Under the pieces are notes generated by a model. The model was given only the letters and a program-made list of their open reading frames with translations. It searched no databases and had not been told where the DNA came from. Of a stretch of 11,973 nucleotides of DNA, positions 6,930 to 11,973 are shown piece by piece. The stretch is from assembly GCA_016200125.1 (NCBI GenBank), contig JACQFK010000184.1, positions 1 through 11,973 on the forward strand. The letters are read 5' to 3'. The translations under genes were made by a program, and so were the position numbers. The first letter of the stretch is position 1, and the number at the start of each line of letters is the position of its first letter. The DNA is from Planctomycetota bacterium. GTDB lineage: Bacteria; Planctomycetota; MHYJ01; JACPRB01.

Positions 6930-6937
6930 TTCGCCCG

Positions 6938-6957
6938 ACGCACTAGTAATCGTGCGT
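6938..6957 (+). promoter_or_regulatory. Inverted repeat at the RNR transcription start, NrdR-box-like
   Basis: ACGCAC and GTGCGT form a 6-base dyad around 8 bases, immediately downstream of the predicted start point. The inner 14 bases (6941-6954, CACTAGTAATCGTG) agree at 10 positions with CACTATATATAGTG, the core of the NrdR repressor box as I remember it. A weaker second match (8 of 14) sits 32 bases upstream at 6909-6922, within the promoter spacer. Pairs of NrdR boxes about three helical turns apart are typical of ribonucleotide reductase promoters. NrdR control is therefore plausible but unproven. Confidence 0.45.
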
Positions 6958-6975
6958 TCAGGGGAAGAAGGCAGA

Positions 6976-9012
6976 ATGGAGAGGCACCTGGACGGGGGAG
7001 GCATCCACGCCCTGGGACGGTTCATCCGCCCCGATCTCCCCGTCTCTCTCGGCCCCAACGCGCGGGCGGTGCTCGAGAAGCGCTACCTGCTCAAGGACGA
7101 GCACGGCCGCCCCTCGGAGAGCGCCGAGGAGATGCTCTGGCGCGTAGCGCTGCACGTGGCGCTGGGGGAGCGGATTCACGGGGCGGACGACGCCCGCCTC
7201 CAGGAGACCGCCGGCCGCTTCTACCGCATGATGGCGGCCCTCGACTTCCTCCCGAACTCGCCCTCGCTCATGAACGCCGGGCGACGGCTGGGCCAGTACT
7301 TCGCCTGCTTCGTCCTCCCCGTCGCCGACGCGATCATCGACGACAAGGACGAGGGGATCTTCGACACCCTCCGCTCCGCCGCGTTCATCCACAAGACCGG
7401 CGGCGGCACGGGCTTCGATTTCTCGCGCATTCGACCCGAGTCGACGCGCGTGGAGTCGACCCACGGCCGCGCGAGCGGGCCCCTCAGCTTCATGCGGGTC
7501 TTCAACGCCGCCACCGACGCGATCCACCAGGGCGGCTTCCGCCGCGGCGCCAACATGGCCATCCTCCGGGTGGACCATCCCGACATCCTCGACTTCATCA
7601 ACGCGAAGTCCGAGCCGGGCGAACTCACGAACTTCAACCTGTCGATCGCGGTGACCGACGAATTCCTCCGCGCGCTGCGCGGCAACCTGAAGCACTATGT
7701 CGTCGACCCCCACACCGGCAAGAAGACCCCGCTGCGCGAGAAGGTGCGCGACGCCGAGGGCGCCATCACGGGCTGCGGCGACCGGGACTGGACCGCGCGG
7801 GACCTCTACGACCTCGCGGTGCGCCGCGCCTGGGAATCGGGCGAGCCGGGGCTGTTCTTCGTCGACCGGGTGAATCGCTTCAACCCGACGCCCGCGCTCG
7901 GCGAGATCACGGCGACCAACCCCTGCGGCGAGCAGGCGCTGCTCCCCTGGGAGGCCTGCAACCTCGGGTCGATCAACCTCTCCCGCTTCGTCGAGCCCGC
8001 CGGCACGCTGGCCACCGCCACCTCGCCGGAAAGCCGCATCCGCTGGAAGGCCCTGGCCGACACCGCCGCGCTCGCCGTCCGCTTCCTCGACGACGTGATC
8101 GACGTCAACGCCTATCCCAAGCCGCAGATCGAGGAGATCGTCAAGGGCAATCGCAAGATCGGGCTGGGCGTGATGGGCTGGGCCGACATGCTCTACCGGC
8201 TGGGCGTGCCCTACGACTCGGACCAGGCGGCGGCGCTGGGGCGCAGCGTCATGCGCTTCATCCGGGACGAGGCCTGGAAGGCCTCGCAGGACCTCGCGCG
8301 CGACCGGGGCCCCTTCCCGAACTGGCCCGGGAGCGCCTGGGCCGCGGGCCACCCCTACTTCGGCTCCGGCGCGCCGATGCGCAATGCCATGGTCACCACC
8401 GTCGCGCCGACGGGGACGATCTCGATCCTCGCGGGCTGCTCGGCCGGCATCGAGCCGCTCTACTCGCTCGCCTTCGTCCGCCAGATCCTCAACGGGGAGC
8501 AGCTCACGGAGGTCCACGCGTACTTCCAGGAGGTGGCCGAGCGGGAAAAGTTCGCCTCGCCCGGCCTCATCGAGCGGCTCATCCGCGAAGGCTCCTGCCG
8601 CGGCATCGACGAGATCCCCGCCCGCTGGCGCGAGATCTTCGCCTGCGCCCACGACGTCGCCCCCGAACGCCACCTGCGGATGCAGGCCGCCTTCCAGGAG
8701 TCGACCGACAACGCCGTGTCCAAGACCGTCAACTTCCCCGCGGAGGCGACCGTCGAGGACGTCCGCCGGGTCTTCGACCTCGCGCTCGAGGGGACCCTCA
8801 AGGGCGTGACGGTCTACCGCGACCGCTCGCGGAAGTCGCAGCCGATGGCGCTGAAAAACGGACCCTCGGCGCGGCTCCCGGCGGCCGAGGGCGCGATGGC
8901 CGAGGTGGTGGGCAGCCTGGTGAAGCTGGCGCTCTCCCACGGCGCGCGCGCCGAGGAGGTGGGCGTCCAGGAGGGCTGCCTGAACTGTCCCTGCGGATAC
9001 AGCCGATGCTGA
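6976..9012 (+). CDS. nrdJ: Class II (adenosylcobalamin-dependent) ribonucleotide reductase
   Basis: The enzyme reduces ribonucleotides to deoxyribonucleotides using a thiyl radical generated with coenzyme B12. The frame is open from a TTG at 6901, but that codon is the -35 box. The ATG at 6976 behind GAAGAAGG is the likely start, giving 678 residues. The substrate-cysteine pair is Cys111 (YFACFVLP) and Cys328 (EACNLGSINL). The radical site is NPCGE (Asn315, Cys317, Glu319). PTGTIS is at 478-483 and the glycine-rich segment TGGGTGFDFS at 141-150. The C-terminus carries Cys668, Cys671, Cys673 and Cys678, the usual reductant-shuttling tail. There is no N-terminal ATP-cone, so overall activity control by dATP is not expected. 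No small subunit gene is adjacent, consistent with class II. At 678 residues it is short for the class, but no core motif is missing. Confidence 0.93.
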   Translation: MERHLDGGGIHALGRFIRPDLPVSLGPNARAVLEKRYLLKDEHGRPSESAEEMLWRVALHVALGERIHGADDARLQETAGRFYRMMAALDFLPNSPSLMNAGRRLGQYFACFVLPVADAIIDDKDEGIFDTLRSAAFIHKTGGGTGFDFSRIRPESTRVESTHGRASGPLSFMRVFNAATDAIHQGGFRRGANMAILRVDHPDILDFINAKSEPGELTNFNLSIAVTDEFLRALRGNLKHYVVDPHTGKKTPLREKVRDAEGAITGCGDRDWTARDLYDLAVRRAWESGEPGLFFVDRVNRFNPTPALGEITATNPCGEQALLPWEACNLGSINLSRFVEPAGTLATATSPESRIRWKALADTAALAVRFLDDVIDVNAYPKPQIEEIVKGNRKIGLGVMGWADMLYRLGVPYDSDQAAALGRSVMRFIRDEAWKASQDLARDRGPFPNWPGSAWAAGHPYFGSGAPMRNAMVTTVAPTGTISILAGCSAGIEPLYSLAFVRQILNGEQLTEVHAYFQEVAEREKFASPGLIERLIREGSCRGIDEIPARWREIFACAHDVAPERHLRMQAAFQESTDNAVSKTVNFPAEATVEDVRRVFDLALEGTLKGVTVYRDRSRKSQPMALKNGPSARLPAAEGAMAEVVGSLVKLALSHGARAEEVGVQEGCLNCPCGYSRC

Positions 9013-9060
9013 GGGCCGACATGAGCTGACCGACGACGGAAAACTTTCTTCCCCCAATAC

Positions 9061-9100
9061 CAGGGCGCCCTCCTACCATCCACGGGCGCCCTGCTTATTT
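9061..9100 (+). terminator. Intrinsic terminator after nrdJ
   Basis: A perfect 10-base stem (CAGGGCGCCC at 9061-9070, GGGCGCCCTG at 9084-9093) with a 13-base loop is followed by CTTATTT. It lies 48 bases after the nrdJ stop and separates this gene from the downstream Tat-protein gene. Confidence 0.8.
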
Positions 9101-9160
9101 GGGGACGATCGGCTCCGGCGGAGGGGGACGGCGGGGTCTCATCGGTGATGAAAATGGCGA

Positions 9161-9173
9161 GCCCATTATGGGC
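9161..9173. promoter_or_regulatory. Palindrome upstream of the Tat-protein gene
   Basis: GCCCAT and ATGGGC flank a single T, giving a perfect 13-base dyad that ends 17 bases before the putative -35 box at 9191. It could be an operator, but no regulator family is recognised. Confidence 0.25.
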
Positions 9174-9190
9174 CGCAGATTGTAGAAGTA

Positions 9191-9218
9191 TTGGGAGCGG
9201 ATTTCCGTCCAGTAGAGT
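9191..9218 (+). promoter_or_regulatory. Putative promoter of the Tat-exported zinc-module gene
   Basis: TTGGGA (9191-9196), a 16-base spacer and TAGAGT (9213-9218) resemble the other promoters in the window. The expected start near 9225 would leave about 3 bases before the ATG at 9228. The only Shine-Dalgarno-like sequence, GTGGGA, is weak, so a nearly leaderless transcript is possible. Confidence 0.45.
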
Positions 9219-9227
9219 GGGATCTAT

Positions 9228-10961
9228 ATGAACCGCAGAGACTTCATCCACAGCGCCGCGTTCGCCCCGCTGCTTCTCGCCGCGGGCCCGCAGGACGACG
9301 TCGCGAAGAAATTCGAGACGATGCGCGGCAGCGACCCGGTCGCCGCGCTGAAATTCCTGGCCGAGCACCCGGGCGAGCCCGCGCAGAAGCTCGCCCGCGC
9401 CGGCATCGCCAAGCAGGTCACCCAGGACGTCGCGGCCGGGATGAAGGCCTGGACCGACGGCAAGGGCGACCAGGCGGAGCTGCCCTTCACCCGGGCGGCG
9501 CTGCTGACGGAGATCTACGCCCCCGAGTTCTCCCGCCAGCTCATGCGGCTGGTCTTCCTCTCCAAGGCGCCGCGGAAGATCCCGACAGGCTGCGCCACCT
9601 GCAAGGGCCTGGGCGCTGCCCCCTGCGCCGCCTGCCAGGCGGGGCTCGTGCTCGGACCCTGCGTCCGCTGCGAGGCCAGGGGCTCGGTGCCCTGCCTGCT
9701 CTGCGACGGCTCCGGCCAGCTGGACCACCGCGGCTACAAGGGGACCCTCGTCCTGGTCGCCGAGCGGCCCGCCTCCGTCATGATCAAGAACGACAAGGGC
9801 AAGTCCGTCCGGGCGACGCTCGACCCCCAGACGCTCACCTACCAGATGAGCCCCTGCACGGGCGGCTCCTTCCAGCTCCACACCGAGTCGGTCAACACGA
9901 AGACGGGAGCGAAGACCAACGGCTCGACCAACCAGCCCTGCTCGAAGTTCTGGAGCGAGATGAAACTCTTCGTCTTCAGCGGCAAGGCGAAGGTCAAGGT
10001 CAACGACAACAAGGGCCAGCTCCGCCCGCTCAGCTCCCAGGGAGCCCGCCGCTTCTTCGGCGACTACGAGATCTGCGCCGCGGGCCACGTCGCCTGCGAC
10101 CGCTGCGCCGGGAAGAAGACGGATCCCTGCTCCGTCTGCCAGGGCAAGGGCAAGGCGATGGTGACCTGCGACAAGTGCGAGGGCGCCGCGATGATCGCCT
10201 GCGCCGCCTGCAAGGGCTACGGCGACGCGGCCTGGATCGCGAAGGCGCTCCCCGCCGCGCCCGTCCTCTCCAAGATCCTCGTCGACCAGGCGGGCGAGAT
10301 CAAGGGATGGCTCGACGAGCGCCAGCGCCGGGCCAACCGCCAGCTCGACCTGACCCGGCGGCTCGAAGAGGCGAAGAAGGGGGCCGACCCCACCGCCAAG
10401 CTCACGACGGATTTCGTCGAGGTCGTCTGCCCGAAGTGCAAGGGAGGCGCCGGCGAATGCGAGGAGTGCTGGGGCGCGGGTCGCCGCGAATACTACGAGG
10501 GCAGCGCCCAGTACGAACGCTACGCGCTCGTCGAGAAGCTGACCAAGCAGGCGGCGGACCTGGCGAAATCGCCCCAGCCGCCCCTGGCGCTGGCGCCCCT
10601 GCCCGAATCCGAGGGCGGCGCGGTGGCCCAGGTCCCCCGGCCCGCCCCCCAGCCCCTGCCGGCCGGGCCGGTCCCCGGGAACCTGGCCATGCCCAAGACG
10701 GTGGAGGAGATGATCAAGAAGGCCGACGAGCTCCACGAGTCGGGCAAAAGCCACCTGGAGAAATCGAAGGCCGCCAGCGACAACGCCACCTGGATCGACG
10801 AGGGGATGAAGGCGCTGTTTGACTTCAAGAACGCGCAGATCCTCTACACGGCCGCGCAGGAGAAGCTCGACGACTCGGGCGCCACCGTGCCGCGCGCGCT
10901 CCTGGACAAGTTCCGGACGAACATGCAGGGGCTGGTGATGGCGCGGAAACAGGTGCCCTGA
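9228..10961 (+). CDS. Predicted Tat-exported protein with DnaJ-type CxxC zinc modules, no J domain
   Basis: The 577-residue protein begins MNRRDFIHSAAFAPLLLAAG, a twin-arginine signal (RRDF followed by a mild hydrophobic stretch), so it should be exported already folded. Module 1 has four CxxC pairs (Cys122/125, 133/136, 145/148, 156/159) with CKGLG and CDGSG turns, as in the DnaJ cysteine-rich domain. Module 2 repeats this with Cys290/293, 301/304, 314/317 and 325/328. A third cluster has Cys401/404 and 411/414 (CPKCKGG, CEECWGAG). The segment between modules 1 and 2 (about 165-280) is beta-rich with Cys210 and Cys238. A Pro-rich linker (449-488) leads to a helical C-terminus. A J domain and the DnaJ substrate-binding domains are absent. 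Zinc binding is expected from the motifs; the biological role is unknown. A thiol-dependent envelope chaperone or assembly factor is possible. The stop lies 10 bases from the converging HEAT gene. Confidence 0.83.
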   Translation: MNRRDFIHSAAFAPLLLAAGPQDDVAKKFETMRGSDPVAALKFLAEHPGEPAQKLARAGIAKQVTQDVAAGMKAWTDGKGDQAELPFTRAALLTEIYAPEFSRQLMRLVFLSKAPRKIPTGCATCKGLGAAPCAACQAGLVLGPCVRCEARGSVPCLLCDGSGQLDHRGYKGTLVLVAERPASVMIKNDKGKSVRATLDPQTLTYQMSPCTGGSFQLHTESVNTKTGAKTNGSTNQPCSKFWSEMKLFVFSGKAKVKVNDNKGQLRPLSSQGARRFFGDYEICAAGHVACDRCAGKKTDPCSVCQGKGKAMVTCDKCEGAAMIACAACKGYGDAAWIAKALPAAPVLSKILVDQAGEIKGWLDERQRRANRQLDLTRRLEEAKKGADPTAKLTTDFVEVVCPKCKGGAGECEECWGAGRREYYEGSAQYERYALVEKLTKQAADLAKSPQPPLALAPLPESEGGAVAQVPRPAPQPLPAGPVPGNLAMPKTVEEMIKKADELHESGKSHLEKSKAASDNATWIDEGMKALFDFKNAQILYTAAQEKLDDSGATVPRALLDKFRTNMQGLVMARKQVP

Positions 10962-10971
10962 GGAGGGCCGC

Positions 10972-11727
10972 TCAGTCGGTGACGCTGAAGGTCGCCTTGT
11001 TCTTCGACCACCAGGCGTCCCAGTCCTTGGCGCCGCCGCAGGACTGCTTGGTGATCGACTGCAGCGCGGTCTGGAGGGGCTCCCGCAGCAGCTCGCGCTC
11101 GGTGGGCCTCTTCGGCTGCCGCGCATCCGTGCGGTAGAGATTCCCCTTGCTGACGCCCTCGATGAGGTCGTCCAGGGGATTGACGGTGACTTCGGCGTCC
11201 CCTTCCTTGCTCTCGATGCGGCTCAACGCCTTGATCAGCGGCGCGACCGCCTCCGCCACCCGGATCTTGCCGATCGCGTCGATCGCCGCCTTGGCGACCC
11301 ACACTTCGCGGTCCGGGATGAGCTTGACGATGTCCGCGGCGGCGGGCTTGTAGCGCAGCGCGCCCAGGGCCCGGAGGATCTCGATCCGGACGGCCGACAT
11401 CTTCTTCCCGGAGTTGGCCTGCGCCTGCAGGCTCGACAGGAGCTCCTTGCCGGCGAGATCGATCCCGGAGAACTGGGAAAGCGCCCGGGCCGTGATCATG
11501 CGGACGGAAAGGGAACCCTCGCTGACGAGCGGCGAGAGGACCCGGACGATCTTCTCGTGGTGGTGCTGGGCGAGGTAGTTGATGGCGCTGATCTTGTCGT
11601 CTTCGCGGGCGCCGAGCTTGTAGTAGTCTTCCTGGAATTTCCGGATGGCGGATTGAAGGGCCTTGTCGTCCTGGGGGCTGGCGAGGGTCGCGAGAAATCC
11701 GATGAGCGTCCCAGCTGCTAGCGTCAC
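10972..11727 (-). CDS. Secreted HEAT-repeat protein
   Basis: The 251-residue protein starts with GTG (complement of 11725-11727) behind GGAGGGGAG. It begins with a probable signal peptide (MTLAAGTLIGFLATLASPQ). From about residue 40 to 180 it consists of paired helices of the HEAT type, with repeats such as SVRMITARALSQF, VRIEILRALGALRY, VWVAKAAIDAIGKI and EAVAPLIKALSRI. It ends in DWDAWWSKNKATFSVTD; the W-x-x-WW ending is, to my knowledge, common in secreted HEAT proteins of planctomycetes. Such proteins are protein-interaction scaffolds; the partner is unknown. It follows the preceding minus-strand gene by 15 bases, so the two probably form an operon. Confidence 0.82.
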   Translation of the reverse strand: MTLAAGTLIGFLATLASPQDDKALQSAIRKFQEDYYKLGAREDDKISAINYLAQHHHEKIVRVLSPLVSEGSLSVRMITARALSQFSGIDLAGKELLSSLQAQANSGKKMSAVRIEILRALGALRYKPAAADIVKLIPDREVWVAKAAIDAIGKIRVAEAVAPLIKALSRIESKEGDAEVTVNPLDDLIEGVSKGNLYRTDARQPKRPTERELLREPLQTALQSITKQSCGGAKDWDAWWSKNKATFSVTD

Positions 11728-11742
11728 GGCTCCCCTCCGAGT

Positions 11743-11973
11743 CTATCGAACTCGCCTGAGGAAGTGTACCCCATCAATGTCCAGTTGGCCACTTCTCTTG
11801 TCCAAAGATCCCGTGAACCGGACGTTTTCCACGGGGTCCGTGGGCAGCATCGGAGTGCCTTCAAAAGAGAATTCCCTCAGGGGAATCTCCACGTCGGCCC
11901 ACTGCCCCGCTTTCACCCTGGACGCACAATCAGAAGAATACTTTCCAATTTTCACGTTGAAGGCGGGGAGGGT
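11743..11973 (-). CDS. C-terminal part of a probable carbohydrate-binding-type beta-sandwich protein (5' truncated)
   Basis: The frame is open from the window edge to a TAG at 11745-11743, giving 76 visible residues; an internal GTG at 11955 is not a convincing start. The segment GQWADVEIPLREFSFEG, then PVENVRFTGS, then LDIDGVHFLRR fits the last strands of galactose-binding-like jelly rolls (CBM or CIA30/ExoP-like), where 'W..v.IPL..F' and 'l.iDdv.f' are typical. The fold assignment is an inference from a short fragment, and any catalytic domain would lie outside the window. Part of the gene is noticeably less GC-rich than its neighbours. Confidence 0.55.
   Translation of the reverse strand, partial: TLPAFNVKIGKYSSDCASRVKAGQWADVEIPLREFSFEGTPMLPTDPVENVRFTGSLDKRSGQLDIDGVHFLRRVR

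Noticed and set aside
6901..6975. Upstream TTG start adding 25 residues to the RNR
   Set aside because: This TTG is the -35 hexamer and the segment includes the -10 box, so it would not be transcribed from this promoter. The ATG at 6976 has a ribosome binding site.
9148..9231. 27-codon open frame whose stop overlaps the ATG of the Tat-protein gene
   Set aside because: The overlap could suggest coupling, but there is no ribosome binding site, no conserved-looking peptide, and it would contain the putative promoter.
6958..11126. Two long minus-strand open frames opposite nrdJ and the Tat-protein gene
   Set aside because: They are antisense to well-supported genes, have skewed composition and no recognisable domain, and cross a terminator.
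1..11973. tRNA, rRNA, CRISPR array, insertion sequence or prophage
   Set aside because: No regularly spaced repeats, transposase or integrase motifs, terminal inverted repeats or RNA-gene signatures were seen on either strand.

Overview
The window is high-GC bacterial DNA (about two thirds G+C by eye), densely coded and with no sign of a phage, transposon, CRISPR array, tRNA or rRNA. Several features suggest a planctomycete or a relative: a secretin with a long helical N-terminal half and a 'DIRDIL' plus 'IVDLIKENISPGTW' arrangement, a secreted HEAT-repeat protein ending in a W-x-x-WW motif, a Tat signal of the MNRRDF type, and coenzyme-B12-dependent ribonucleotide reductase. This assignment is an inference from protein style, not a phylogenetic result.

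Layout. 1-2885 (+): the last codons of one secretin-like gene, a spacer with a hairpin and a repeat-like element, then a complete 881-residue secretin closed by a very strong terminator. 3031-6168 (+): a HAD-family phosphatase, GMP synthase (guaA) and a 250-residue protein with four MshEN-like helical motifs and two zinc ribbons. The last two genes are 3 bases apart and probably translationally coupled. 6223-6816 (-): a small outer-membrane beta-barrel protein. It shares a compact divergent promoter region with 6976-9012 (+), a short class II ribonucleotide reductase. 9228-10961 (+): a predicted Tat-exported protein with two DnaJ-type eight-cysteine zinc modules and a third four-cysteine cluster, but no J domain. 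10972-11973 (-): a secreted HEAT-repeat protein preceded by the 3' end of a gene for a probable carbohydrate-binding-type beta-sandwich protein.

Functionally, two housekeeping nucleotide genes (guaA, class II RNR) sit among envelope and secretion genes. No dedicated defence or biosynthetic system is evident. The most novel-looking items are the MshEN-like/zinc-ribbon protein behind guaA, the exported DnaJ-like cysteine-rich protein, and an NrdR-box-like dyad at the RNR promoter. Several promoters share a TTGnnn / TAGAAT-like pattern, and two of them would give almost leaderless transcripts.
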